Below are positions 24,001 to 35,520 of a stretch of 64,000 bases of DNA, piece after piece (position 1 is the stretch's first letter; each line of letters starts with the position of its first letter). The position numbers and the translations under genes were made by a program. Under the pieces are notes generated by a model. It did not search any database, had not been told where the DNA came from, and saw only the letters and a list, made by a program, of their open reading frames with translations. This stretch comes from Chelydra serpentina (Eukaryota > Chordata > Testudines > Chelydridae): positions 992,001 to 1,056,000 of the forward strand of contig JBAIAC010000027.1 of the NCBI GenBank assembly GCA_037349315.1, given 5' to 3'.

Positions 24001-27000
24001 TGCAAAGAAACATGACACCAATAAACACATTGGAGCTGTTTATCTCTGGGTTATCAGAACAACTGAGCAACTACTCCGGAGAACATGCTGTCATCGATAT
24101 AAAGAGCCCCCCACCTCTTGATGATGCCATGATAGAGTTTTCATCCGAGAGGGCTCAAAGCTCTCATGTGAAATACCAAGGACAACATGTCCTGGAAGGG
24201 ACGCCTACTCACCATCTTGCGCAAGGGCTTGCTGCGAATGGCCATCCCATCCATATAATCCTCCAGTTTGAACTGGTATGACACCTGCAGCTTCTGAAGC
24301 AAACTGTCAAAGAAAATAGCGCCCTGCAACAAACAAGCAGACAAACGTGATATGCTCACAGCCAGCACTGCTGGGTGGAAGGCAGAAGAGAGCCCACTCC
24401 CTGGGGAGTTGTTTCTTTTTTTTTAAAAACTTTACCTTCTTCTAGGATCTGTCATCCAGGGATCTAAAAGCATTTAACAATGACATCTTTGGGAGGCAGA
24501 TTATCTCACTGTACAGGTAGGGAAACTAAGGCCTTATCTCCACCAGAAAGGTGCAGTGGTTTAATTAAAGGTGATTTAAACCAATTTAATTCAATCAGTA
24601 GAAAACTCTGTGAATGCTCTTATTTAGTTCCGTTTAAACTAGGCTTATTTTGGTTTATTTTAAACTAATTCCTAACTGACTTAAACCAAAACAAATCAAG
24701 CCTGGTTTAAACCATAATAAACAAGAGGGTCCACACAGCTGTTGCACCAGTTTAACTACATCCATTTAAAATCACAGCTCCAGGTTACCTCTACGCTACA
24801 CAGCACTGGTGCCAGCATGTAGTGTACTTGTAGCTTCATGTCAGAGTGAAAAGCAGGCTGAGTCCACACTGCAGTGTGTAGCTACATGAACCAGTGAAAT
24901 GCTCTGGAAGAGGAGAGACAGTGGGAAAAGACTGCAGCAACACACCCCTGCCAGAGCCTTTCCCTGCTGCTGGAGACTTTTCAGATTGCAGGGACAGGCT
25001 TCAGCAGCAGAAAGCCACCACAGCCTTTCCCCAGGGCCGGGAAGGGCTCCATGGGGGGTAGCTGGCAGGGCCTTTCCCCAGGGCCGGGAAGGGCTCCATG
25101 AGGGGTAGCTGGCAGGGCCTTTCCCCAGGGCCGGGAAGGGCTCCATGAGGGGTAGCTGGCAGGGCCTTTCCCCAGGGCCGGGAAGGGCTCCATGAGGGGT
25201 AGCTGGCAGCGCCTTTCCCCAGGGCCGGGAAGGGCTCCATGAGGGGTGTCACGGAGTATAAGGGGAGTCCGGCCCTGCACCCCTCTTCCCCAGATTCACT
25301 GGGAGTCTCAGCCAGCCAGTAGAACAGAAGGTTTATTAGAGATGCCAGGAACACAGCCCAACCAGAGCTTGTCAGTACATCCAGGACCCCTCAGTCGGGT
25401 CCTTCCGGGGGGCAGGGAGCTTAGACCCCAGCCTGGGGCTCCCTGCATTTCGCCCCGCAGCTCCAAACGGGGCAGGGAGGCCAGACCCCTGTCTGCCTCT
25501 CTCCCCTCTTCTCCGGCCAGCCCCAAACTGAAACCAAAAAACCAAACCCTCCAGCAGCCTCTCTTCCCCTCCCCCGGGGCCCCTCCTCTAGCCTGTTACC
25601 ATTCTCCCAGCCAAAGGTGTCACCTCCCAACCCCCGTCCTGGCTCATGTTACAGCCTCAGGTAAAGTCTCGCATTTCCAATGCAGCCTGTCCCAATGCAG
25701 CCAGCCTCTCAGGTCAGATCCATCTCGCTCTCTACTCCGTCACATCGGGTAGCTGGCAGGGCCTTTCCCCAGGGCCGGGAAGGGCTCCATGAGGGGTAGC
25801 TGGCAGGGCCTTTCCCCAGGGCCGGGAAGGGCTCCATGAGGGGTAGCTGGCAGGGCCTTTCCCCAGGGCCGGGAAGGGCTCCATGAGGGGTAGCTGGCAG
25901 GGCCTTTCCCCAGGACCGGGAAGGGCTCCATGAGGGGGAGCTGGCAGCGCCTTTCCCCAGGGCCGGGAAGGGCTCCATGAGGGGGAGCTGGCAGAGCCTT
26001 TCCCCAGGGCCGGGAAGGGCTCCATGAGGGGGAGCTGGCAGCGCCTTTCCCCAGGGCCGGGAAGGGCTCCATGAGGGGGAGCTGGCAGGGCCTTTCCCCA
26101 GGGCCGGGAAGGGCTGTAGCAGCTGTGAGGCATGGACAGGCCTCGGAAGTGGGGAGCTGCTGCCTCCCCCCACCAGAGCCTTTTCCCGCTCCCAGTCTTT
26201 TCCTGTAGCAGGGCAAGGCCTTAGCAGCCGTATAGAGTATGTAGTCGAGTACATACCCAGACTCTTCAGGCATGGCTTTACGTGTCTATGCTGTGTCTCA
26301 CCGGCTACACTGCTACGTATACCTGTGCTAGTGGGTTATATGCGTATGTACACGACACACCACTGAAAGAAGCCTGCAGTGTAGACGTACCCTTAGTTAA
26401 CCCGGTGCAAGTTTCTCATGTGGACAAGTCCTGAAGAAGAGACGTGATCTCCCAGGGTCATGCAGAACTGGACCAGAATGTAGGTGTGCTGACTCACCAC
26501 AGCCCTGCTCTAACAACTAGAAAGCACTTCCTCCCAAAGGTCTAGCCAGCCTCAAACAGGTGTTTCTCTTCTTACCTCATCGAGGAGCTGAAGCAGTTTG
26601 TTCCGAATCTCCTGCGCGTCCTCCCCTAGCGGATCTTTGAGGAGCTGACGGAATTTCTCAATCACCTGATAGAAGGCGTTCTTCCAGAGCAGCTGATCCA
26701 CATTCTGGTTATCGGAGAACTCAATATCCATGAGGACGCATCGTTCATACAGCTGCAGCATCTCCGCTCTAGAAGGAGACACAGTCAACGGCTGACACAA
26801 CAGCAACTAAACGGCTCTGCCCCAGTGTGCTAGGTTGAGCGCAGACTCAGAGCTGCCAGGGAACATTTGCTGAACTGCCTGCTACTTCCCCATCCAACAC
26901 AAGAATGAGATGCCAGCAACCTCTCACTGTTCCATTAGACAGCAGACGAATCCCCTCACCAGCACACTCCTGCAGAGAGATCTGAACAGCTGCCGCCACA

Positions 27001-30000
27001 CACTTCTCCCAGTGCAGGAGGGCGAGTGTGAAAGGAGCCTCTCTCTGTTCCTTCTGGCATGTGGGAGAGAGAGAGTGCTCCTGCCACACCTCACTGCTGG
27101 GATCTCCCAGCCAGGAGTGAATCTTGGTACTGAGAGGGGAATGTACAGACTTTCAATGACAATCCAATTCACAGAAGCCCTTCCTCCACTGCTGCCTTAG
27201 CCCCCAAACACCTGTTCATTCTGAGCACTAACTTTAGCTGTTCAGGCCAGGGAAAGCGATAGCTAGAGGGCAGGGAAAGTCCTACCATGGAAAGAAGGGT
27301 GCATCAATCTCCCCTCCTCCCAACCAAAAATAAGTCACAAATTCATGACAAACACAGAGACTTTATTCCCTTTGTCTCTATCCCCCCCCCTACACACACA
27401 CACACTTCATTTCTCTGTGATTAACTGCATCTGGGAATGCTACACCTCCCCAATTAGACCACAAAAAGGGGGGGGGGGGGAGATGAGAGAGAGACTCACT
27501 GCCATAGCTTCCCCCCATAACTCTCCACTGGCCAGGGCAGAACTGTTCCCTGCATTATGGTCTCTAGAGCGTCGACCATTCCAGCTGTAAATGACTCCAC
27601 AGCTCTTGGGAGATGATCCCGCGGTCAGGAAGGTTGCTCTGACATTCAGTCTACATTTCCTTTGCCCACTGTCAGCCCACTGCTCCAATTTTACCTTGCT
27701 TGACCACCTTAGCTAATTCTGTTCCTTTACTAGGTGTACACAGCTCACAAGAACTACAATATATACTGAGCTGTTTTCACCTCTCCTCACAAACAAGTTC
27801 CTCCAGTCCCGTCATTGTCAAAATCTATAAACAGTAACAAAAGCCAGCGAGTAAGAGACCAAGGAGGCAGAAAAAGCAGGGTCTCCCCCTGGACACAGAC
27901 CCCTCCACATGCCCCACAGAGTACAGGCTAGAGAAGCTGTGGTTCTTGGCTATCGTTAGTTTTTACAGACTAACCCAAAGCACTTCCATATAGCCCTCTG
28001 AACCACAAAACAGCAGTAACCTTCAGACCAACAGTCCATTTCCCTCCCCTCCCGAGACTGGTAAACATGAAGCTACAACACTTCAGCCAAGTCAGGGAAG
28101 CCTGACAACATACAGGTAAAGGGGTTCCCAGGGAGAATGCCTTTGGAAACACTCAGCTGGAAGAATGCGACAGAGTGATCCACGCCATCTCTTCTCCTTG
28201 GCCTAGGACTCCCAATCAGATCCTGCTCTGAGCCGCCACATTCCCAGGAGACCCATGCACAGCCATTCTCCTTGACACATGACCCTCTGATAGCCTACGT
28301 AAGCAATCTGTGAAGCACACTGTAACTTGCCATCACACTTCGATTGGCCTGTGCAGACTGGACTACCATCAAATGTTTGATGTAGTCTTTTCTGCACACA
28401 AGTGAGCTGTAGTGCTGGGGTGCTTGGCCCAGAAATATGCACATATTACCACTAGCATCTTCAGGCTGTTTGACAACAGATAAGATGCTGCTGCAACTGC
28501 TGTCTCAAGGGTGGCCCTTTAAGATGTCCTGGAATATCTAGTGCTCTCTGCAGTAAAACACAGCAAAGTCCTGTCACCTCCCTCCATGGAGCTTGGATTG
28601 TGAGACTTCAAAAAACAGGTAACAGGTCTAGAAATTAATTCACCTGCTGAACCTGCTGCTGCCATCTAGGAAAACAAGTCACCAGAAAAGCCCTGGAAAC
28701 AAGGAGGTCACTGCGTGAACATGGAAGCTGAAGAGCAGGAGCTGTTCCTGTCATCAAGCTAACGACACACAAGGGTGACAATTTCATTTCTTCCTCACTG
28801 GTGGCAGCGTCAGGCCATTCCCACTGGAGGGCACAGAGTTTAACAGTGTCAGCAGTGAGAGGAAAAACTACAGGCATTATTACATCATTATACAAAAAAA
28901 ATAATAAATGGAGATATGCCAATCTCCTAGAACTGGAAGGACCTTTCAAGGCCATCGAGTCCAGTCCCCTGCCTTCACTAGCAGGACCAAGTACTGTCCC
29001 CTGACAGATTTTTTGCCCCAGATCCCTAAATGGCCCCCTCAAGGATTGAACTCACAACCCTGGGTTTAGCAGGCCAATGCTCAAACCACTGAGCTATCCC
29101 TCCCCCCCAAAACAGCACCAGAACCCCCCAGAAACAATACCAGATGTGTGGTCCCGGCCCGGAGACGCTCACAATCGAACAGACAGTCAATGAATATAAC
29201 AGACTGTCTTGTGGATCTGACTTGGAATGCAAAGCCTGCTGGACAGAAACCAGGGACATAGTCGCCTTACCAGAATGGCTGAGAGCATGTAAGCACAGCA
29301 GGGCTTGCAGTCTCTGAGTTCCCAGCCACCACCAGGCCAGGAGCCCCACGCTTCTCCTCTCCACATAGCAATGAGATTCTCTAACTAAAAGATGCTGAGA
29401 CTTCGCCGCCAGCCCAGAGAGCTGCTGCCTTTCCAACATCAGGCCACCTACTCATTTATTTACAAGGCTGCTTCTGCACAGCCAGTGGAACCAAAGGTTC
29501 TCCCTGGGGTTTCTTCACTCAGTTACACACAAACCCTTTAGCACAACTGCAGACACGGCTTGTCACAAGCTAGGCAGCCACGCCCCCCGGCATGTAGCTG
29601 GGCCGTGGCCTGACCACCAGCCCCTCTCAAGGAATTGCCCAAGGACAGATCAAACATTTGAGGGTGGTATTTGTGCAAACATTTACGCAGTGGGGATGAT
29701 GCTGTAGCTCATTCCCTCACCCGGCCTGACACACCATAGCCCAAAGTGAAAGCTTCAAACCTCAGCTGTGCCATCTTCTCAAGACCCTCAGGGCTGATGC
29801 GGTCTCTGGAAAGCAGGTTGCTGAGCTGCTGCTCCTGGTTCCCAGCCTCTCGAAGGAGTTTGCTGAGTTCCTGCTGCTGTATGTTCCTCATCTGCTGCTC
29901 CATCTCAGGACTCAAAGGGGTAGAGGGGACGGGGCTGCAGATATACTGCCCTGACTGGCCTGGATATCCGGGGTAGTAAGCTCCTGGGTAAACACTGTTA

Positions 30001-33000
30001 TTGGGGCCCATCTGATATTGCAAAGAGTATCCTCCATAGGGATACTGAGGACCTTGGCCTTTTGGACTGGGATAATAATAGGGGTTGTCCGAGTTCTGAA
30101 ATTTGTAGTAGGAGGCCTGGGACTGGCGTGCATCCCCCCAGGAAGTAGGGCTCACTTCATCGTCGGTGTCTAGAAAATGAAGCTGTGAGGTCTGGCTCTT
30201 CAGAGCAGGTTTTTGGTCCGGGTTGTTTGGATCCCACAACCTGCGCATGGTGCCTCCACGGCCCCTGCCTCTGGGCCCCTTGTTGCCACCACTACCAAGC
30301 AGGAGCCTGGGCCCAGACTGAGTGGATTCGGGAGAGCCTGCAGCACTGGCAGAGAGGTCTGTGTTGGCAGGCAGGATGAGAATCCCACGGCCTCTCCCTT
30401 GAGGCTCCCTGCCCTTCACCTCCACAGCCTCTATGGAGTCACTTACATTAAAAGCCTTTGGAGGCTTTTTCTTGTCTGTCTGCGCCACACAGGTGTCTCT
30501 GTTCAAGGTTTTGCTGTCGAAGGAGACGCGTACGGCTCCCTTGACCTCCTTCCCATTGCTGCTCCACTCACTCTCACTTTTAGAAGCTCTGCTCTGCTCT
30601 GGGTACTTTCTCTCTGAATTTCTGCTGGCGCCATAAGCTTCTGTCTCCCCAATTTTGTCATCTTCCAGAGAGTCAGTGGAGGAAGCAGAGAGCTGTTTTT
30701 TAGAACGGCTTCTCTCTTTGGCCCACTCCTGTCGCTTCTTTCCCCCTTCAGCCAGTGGGGCTCCATCTGTGCTGTTGTTGCTCCCTGCTGAGCTTGTGCT
30801 ACAGGTGCGGTATCGGCTCCTCCGTTTGTCAGAGCGGGAGTATCGCTTTGTAGATCCCAGCTTCCCCTGGATCAAGTCATCCCTTGATTTCCTGACCCTG
30901 TCAGCCCGCTCTACCCGCCTTCCTTTTTCTCCCCTTGTGGTTTTCACTCCCTCACTAGTCAGGCTTCCCTCCCTCTCCTCTTTGTTCAGTTTAGTTCTGC
31001 TGCTGTTGCTGCCTTTCCCAATGGCCTTTTCAGTTTCTTCATCTCCTTCAACTCTCAGCTGCTCCATCTTACTGACGATTTCGTCATTGGCTGGCTGGCT
31101 GGCTGCCTCCTTGGCAACAGTCTGCAGGCGTTTCCCAGGCTGATAGATCTGCTGGTCTGGCTTCTTGGTTCTCCTGATGATCCTGGGACACCAGTCATCC
31201 AGGACAGAGTGTTTATTCAAATTCTCTTGGCTCTGAAAAACAGCTTTACTTTCCATCTCTCCATTTCCATGGGAGGGACCATTCTGCTTCTGGCTGTCAC
31301 CTTTGCTGAGATCTCCAGTGACCTGAGATCCCCATCCAGTAACAGCAGGGTCTTTGTCGCTAGCAGTTTCATCCTTGGATTCCTCAGATCTGGTCCCTTC
31401 ATACCCTGAGGCTTCCTGTTTTAATAGTGAGTGTTTGTTCCTAAGCCGGGAGAGACCAGGCTTGTAGAATTCAAGGTCTGGACGCCGGTTATCTTTACGA
31501 TGCCTGGGCTCCTTCAGTTCCTTCATGTTCTCTGTAAAGAAGAGATAAAGAGGCGGGGGTTATTCCAGTTATGGAACAGCAAAGCGGGATAAGAGTTAGA
31601 GACACAGAAACATTAGAGAAATGAGAAGTGTCTTTAATGGTCTCAGGGTGGCTCCAAGAGGGGCAGAAGTTTTAAAACTGAGACTATCAGAGCTGAAGTT
31701 CTTTATCTGGGTATTATGTGAAATCACACAGAGCAGGGGTGAGAAATGCAGGAGCAGGAGGCAGAGAAGAAATCTATGATTCTGAGCCTATGGCCTTATT
31801 TTAGGATACATATTATTATTATTTGTTAAGCACCTCCAATGTAACCCTCACTGTACAGAACACATGTACAAAACAGCCCTAGCCTCAAGCAGCTTACAAG
31901 CTAAGAAACAGACAAGATGCACTGGGAGACTCAGAGCAGAGTGCAAGCTAAGGGGTTTGTTGCTGCCGTTTTCCTGATTTCACTCTCTGCTCCCCTGATC
32001 TGCCTGTTGGTGGTGCATGAGCCTTCTTCCCCTCTGCAGCTCTTGCCATTTGGAACAGCTCCCTGCACCTTCCCTGCCTCACTTCCATACATCTCATTTC
32101 AACTCAGCACTGAAGACTTCTTTTCTCCCGGGCCCACAGCTCGTTAAATTTCTCTCTCTGTAAAGATATTAATACTAGAAGTACTTAAAATAACACAGTT
32201 GGCATGAAAAAGATCATGTAAAATAATGTCTTCACAAGCAGCAGCATTATACATTATTCTTATTAAATCTGTATCTTTGGCTGAGGTTTTACACCATATT
32301 ATAGAATGGTTTCTACTTCATACCAACTGAAAACCACCACTAAGATGGCCTCAGTAGTACCTAGCAGAGGGAAATCACTCAAAGCAAGAACACACCTCCC
32401 TCTGAAGAAAACATACTGGAGATTATAGATCCTCTCTCACTAATCTACTCCCAGCAGCCTAACCAATTCATTGACAGTAACAAACAAAGGCACCTCAGAG
32501 GCAGTTCTGAGGTTTCTGTCATTAGAACACTGGATAAACTGCATCCATGACGACAGAGCACTGATGGGAGAAGCTTCTGAAATGGGAGTGGTGAGGGTGG
32601 ACTTTTTCCGAAGACACTTGTCCTCTAGATAGTTGGGCACAGTTTGTTTAGCTGCATGAAACTTGATTTTAGAATTTCAGCTTCCCCAGTTTCTCGTTGG
32701 AGGATTTCATACTCCACACAACTTAACAGAAGTAGCTTGATTGCTGTGACACCACCATAAAACCATGTGGTATTAAATAACCAAACAGTGCTGTCAGAGA
32801 AACCAGAGATAAATGAGGATGTCAAGGTAGTAGCTGCACTTCTAGATCAGTCTCAAATGAATCTCGCTGACACCCTGACTAATAATTTGATAGATAGGAA
32901 GAGATGCAGCAGTCCTGATTCTCATTATTTTAACTCTGACAGCCGCAATGCCTCGGATAACTGACAGGAAACTACAGCATATAATCATAATCAACAAGTA

Positions 33001-35058
33001 GCTAGTGCAGCTTTCTATGCTGTGGGAGCCCACTGTCAAATCTCCATCACAAGCAGCCTGGAATAAAAAACAATTTGGCATCTGTGCAGCCAACATTCAT
33101 AGTCTCAAAGCTCCACTCTGCTCACAATAGTTCAGAGCAAAGAGAGTTAATCATTTCTGTAACAGACACACACTTGCCTTGCTGATCACAATCAGTCAAG
33201 AAATTCAGAGGGAAATGACTAACAACAAAACATTTGTATACAGCACTTTTCATCAGTAGATCCCAAAGTGCTTTACAGAGGAGTGAAACTACAGACAATT
33301 TTTCAGATGCTTTGGACATTACAGGCTACACAGAAAGCATCTGCCAAGACAGAATCATTCAAGTCCTGCTACACCCACTACCTGACAATAGCAAAAGGCA
33401 AGAATAGTTGCAGGGCATCCTGAAAGCAGTGCTGATGGGATGGATTGCCTTTAGTAATCCTTTGCATTTATCTAGCAGTTTTCATTTTCAAAGCACTGTA
33501 AAAACCTTAATTAATTAACTCTGACAACCCACTCCCTCTTCACCTGTCCCCATGAGTCAGGTAAGACCTATCCCCATTTTGCAGATGGGGAAGCAAATGG
33601 CAGAGAGGGTGACTGGAATTCTTGGCATTCGTTCATTTTATCTGCAGTGCTATACTCAGAGACCTCTGGGAATGAGTACTTGGGAACACTGTGATCTAGT
33701 GGGAAGCTGCTGAGATAATGGGCAGCCATGCAGCAAAATGAAATGGATGATGAACCACACCAGCAATGAAATGGAGACCAGCAGCGATGAGTACAACATA
33801 AGAACCCAGGCCAAGAGCTTTGCAGAACCTAACTGGTCACCACTGGCCAGCAGCACAGCCTAAGCAAGCTCTGCACTTGGAAGTGAGCAGAAGGAACGTA
33901 AGAGGATGCAAATATACCTCTGCTGGGACATGCAGCTTTCAGAATACCATACACGAATTACTGACTTTAACTTCTCATGAACACAGTGTTTCTCAAACAG
34001 GGAGTGCAGAGACTCTTACAGGCAAGTTGTGCAGCTACTTCTGGCCCAATAATGATAGCATCTATCAGTTTTCACATACTTAGGGCTAGCTGCAGCCCAG
34101 TACAGACTCTCTTCAGCATGTACAGAGGTTTTCTGGACTTGAGCATCAAGTAAACTCAAGACCCCTCTCTGTGCCCTACATATTTCAATGCGGGGTGTTC
34201 CTTTGGTACAAACTGAACTCCGACAACGGAGAGGTGTCCCTCACATAGGATGACAAAACCAAACTGCAAAGAGAACTGGAGAAGTTAGAGCACAGAGAGC
34301 TGCACACAAGGAGGAGAGATTCAGTCCAGTAGCCCTGCAGTGGAAATAAACAACTCAGACCCAGAACAAGGCTCTGCACCCAGCACAGTAAGGACACTTT
34401 ATTTGAGAGGATGCGATCCACATAAAATCACGTCTGCCACAAAACTGTTTATTGTTGTTACACGGAGCACCTCACACTCCTAAAACAGAAAGTGGGTGTG
34501 TGGGGGGGGGGGGGGGGCGGGGATTCTTCTGTATTTCCCGTTTGTTTACTGGGTACATATTGGGCAGTTCCCGTGTGGAGTCAGTTCGTCCCCCCCGGTT
34601 TGGCTGGCTCGGTGTCAGACCCAAATCCACACCGACAGGTGACTGCGAAGGCCCCACACTTGGCAGGCGGCCCGGGGGACTCGGGGGCACTTGTAACGCG
34701 GTGCTAGAAACGGGCTGGACTCAAGGTCAGGCCACCCCTGGGGGCCGGCCCGGCGGGGCTTCCCCAGGGCTGCCGAGCTCCAGGGAAGCCCCGGGGCTCG
34801 GGCTGGGCTCGGGGCACACGCGACTCAAACGGCTCTAGCGTGAGCACAGTGCGGGGCAGGCGAGCTCGGGCGGCGGCGCCCGGGGACCGGCAAGCGGCGG
34901 GGCCCAGCCCGGGGCTCTACTGGGGGAGGGGAGGGGCCCAGCCCGCCGGGCCCTGGAGTCTCACCTCGGCCCCCGCCCCCCGGGGCCCTCCCCAGCGCCG
35001 CCAGGCTCCCCCTCAGCTCCGCGGCCGAGATGCGCACCCGCTCCAGCTCCGCCGCCAT
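18094..35058 (-). CDS. SMG6: SMG6 (EST1A), exons 1-8; 3' part lies outside the window
   Basis: SMG6 is the endonuclease of nonsense-mediated mRNA decay and also a telomerase-associated EST1 homologue. Coding exons in transcript order: 34965-35058, 29761-31531, 26576-26768, 24213-24323, 23296-23402, 22020-22098, 20317-20427, 18094-18306. All junctions are GT-AG and the phases fit, giving 893 codons without a stop. The start [11 protein letters not shown] matches the vertebrate N-terminus. Two exon-junction-complex binding motifs lie at about residues 47-64 ([18 protein letters not shown]) and 149-170 ([13 protein letters not shown]). Exons 3-7 encode the 14-3-3-like/TPR domain, with [17 protein letters not shown] and [21 protein letters not shown] segments. 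The last exon here ends at LSPSD. The remaining TPR part and the C-terminal PIN nuclease domain were not found at 1-18093 and should lie left of the window. Exon 1 is unusually Gly-rich at its end (APGGGGR). Confidence 0.96.
18970..20160 (-). mobile_element. CR1 LINE with a 319-codon open reverse-transcriptase segment, SMG6 intron 7
   Basis: The 3' end is at the left (CCATCTAGCCCAGTATCCTG on plus). The minus frame from 20160 to 19201 is open for 319 codons and reads the C-terminal RT region: [80 protein letters not shown]. The catalytic YADD position appears as FAED, so the enzyme would be dead. The 5' part is truncated at about 20160. It is much less decayed than the other CR1 copies here. 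Confidence 0.92.
20855..21030 (+). mobile_element. MIR SINE, SMG6 intron 6
   Basis: CAAGGCCCAGAGAGACTAAC, GACTTGCCCAGGGTCACACA and GAACTGAACCCAAGACTCCA are consecutive MIR core segments in sense orientation. Confidence 0.85.
21030..22019. other. SMG6 intron 6, rest
   Basis: Apart from a short LINE2-like 3' motif near 21555-21600 (GAATGTGAGCTCACTAGGAC followed by AGGGACTGTGTCC), nothing was recognised. Confidence 0.4.
22099..23295. other. SMG6 intron 5, unassigned
   Basis: No repeat or exon was recognised between exons 6 and 5. Open frames here are short and overlapping. Confidence 0.45.
23403..24212. other. SMG6 intron 4, unassigned
   Basis: No repeat or exon was recognised. Confidence 0.45.
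25023..26117. repeat. 47-bp minisatellite, about 12-13 units, interrupted by a solo LTR
   Basis: The unit core AGGGCCGGGAAGGGCTCCAT recurs every 47 bases (for example at 25033 and 25080). About 4.8 units lie at 25023-25246 and about 7.9 at 25745-26117. Two unit variants differ at GGGGTAGCTGG versus GGGGGAGCTGG, with the second clustered at the right end. Because 47 is not a multiple of 3 and the unit lacks stops on minus, all three minus frames are open through the array, producing spurious proline-rich open frames of up to 181 codons. Confidence 0.93.
25247..25744 (-). mobile_element. Solo LTR inserted in the minisatellite
   Basis: Same family as the LTR at 8971-9406: minus start TGTGACGGAGTAGAGAG, minus end ATACTCCGTGACA, AATAAA on minus in the 3' part. 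It is 498 bases long and carries a GC-rich segment near 25440-25530 that the other copy lacks. Flanks AGGGG and TCGGG would be a 5-bp duplication with two differences. There are no internal viral genes. Confidence 0.85.
26769..29760. other. SMG6 intron 2
   Basis: It holds a tRNA-derived SINE (28898-29108), a short (AC)n run near 27390, a poly-G tract near 27467-27480 and otherwise unassigned sequence. Confidence 0.5.
28898..29108 (-). mobile_element. tRNA-derived SINE (turtle Pol III SINE), SMG6 intron 2
   Basis: On minus: GGGGGAGGGATAGCTCAGTG, B box-like GAGTTCAATCC, then GACTGGACTCGATGGCCTTG and a tail ending GGCATATCTCCATTTATTAT. It is full length. Confidence 0.88.
29761..31531 (-). CDS. 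SMG6: SMG6 large exon 2 (disordered N-terminal region)
   Basis: This single 1771-nt exon encodes roughly residues 32-622 of SMG6. It carries both exon-junction-complex binding motifs, a long Ser/Lys/Glu-rich low-complexity stretch, an RGRG-rich segment ([19 protein letters not shown]), a Tyr/Pro-rich patch ([19 protein letters not shown]), and the conserved junction with the 14-3-3-like domain ([22 protein letters not shown]). The acceptor is CTTTACAG just above 31531 and the donor GT follows CAGCTGAG at 29761. Conservation with mammals is strong in the motifs and weak in the linkers, as expected for a disordered region. Confidence 0.96.
31532..34964. other. SMG6 intron 1
   Basis: It contains a LINE2-like 3' fragment near 31808-31912 (CTTACAAGCTAAG next to a TATTATTATT run), a weak LINE RT C-terminal relic near 32040-32130, a MIR piece near 33560-33615 (CCCCATTTTGCAGATGGGGA) and a poly-G tract near 34503-34520. 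No exon was recognised. Confidence 0.5.
33550..33625 (+). mobile_element. MIR fragment, SMG6 intron 1
   Basis: ATCCCCATTTTGCAGATGGG followed by AAGCAAATGGCAGAGAGGGT is the middle of the MIR core. Confidence 0.6.
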
Positions 35059-35520
35059 CTTCACTCCCGCCCCGCCCCCTACGGCCCCACTCCCGAGGGA
35101 GGGGGCGGACGGGAGCCGGGCGGGCCCAAATTCTCCGCTCCTAACGCGCATGCGCCAATTCGAACGGCTCCGGCCGCCCCAGCGCAGACGCGCCGCCCGG
35201 ACACGCCCCCTCCGCCCACGTGCCGCGGCACGGAACCAGCCCGCCGCGGGGATTGGCTGACGGGGGTTCGGAGGTCCCACTTCCTCCCCGCGCGGCTGCT
35301 GACAGCGTTCCGGGCCCCGGAACTCTCCTGCCGCTAAGGAGCGGAGCGGGGGGAGGGGCAGCCCTACGGCCCTGGCTGCTAACGCCCAGCACAGCTTAGC
35401 CCGCACGGAGACTGGCCGGCGGCTGTGGCCCCCGTGCACCAGCTCCGCTGTTCCGCAGGGCTTGGACTCCCCCAGCACTAGTGAGCACAGGAGCCGGGCC
35501 GGGATAACGCCTGAGAGCCC
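34590..35520. promoter_or_regulatory. CpG island: SMG6 / SRR head-to-head promoter
   Basis: This GC- and CpG-rich stretch covers the first SMG6 exon (minus) and the region upstream of the SRR remnant (plus). In mammals SMG6 and SRR are divergently transcribed from neighbouring starts, so a shared promoter is the natural reading. The motif AAGATGGCGGC (35051-35061, read on minus) overlaps the SMG6 start codon and fits the YY1 consensus. Transcription start sites cannot be placed from sequence alone. Confidence 0.7.

Larger units (their letters stand above)
24783..26392. mobile_element. Inner inverted-repeat element carrying the 47-bp array
   Basis: The left end GGTTACCTCTACGCTACACA and the right end, inverted GGGTACGTCTACACTGCAGG, form terminal inverted repeats, with subterminal GTGTAGCTACATG / GTACATACGC-type motifs. 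It contains the minisatellite and the second solo LTR. Boundaries are good to a few bases and the class is unclear. Confidence 0.55.
24530..26431. mobile_element. PIF/Harbinger-like element (outer insertion)
   Basis: The left terminus GGCCTTATCTCCACCAGAAA and the right terminus, inverted GGACTTGTCCACATGAGAAA, form imperfect inverted repeats that continue with GTGCAGTGGTTTAATT versus TTGCACCGGGTTAACT. TAA on the left and TGA on the right would be a diverged 3-bp TWA-type duplication, as in Harbinger. No transposase is present. Other material is nested inside. Confidence 0.6.
24470..26530. mobile_element. MIR SINE split by a nested insertion, SMG6 intron 3
   Basis: The left half (24470-24529, TGTACAGGTAGGGAAACTAA) and right half (26432-26530, TGATCTCCCAGGGTCATGCA and on) are consecutive parts of one MIR core, separated by about 1.9 kb of inserted elements. 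Confidence 0.6.

Noticed and set aside
25709..26273. Long minus-strand proline/glycine-rich open frames (up to 181 codons)
   Set aside because: They are three-frame translations of the 47-bp minisatellite. All frames are open for a trivial reason and there is no start/splice context.
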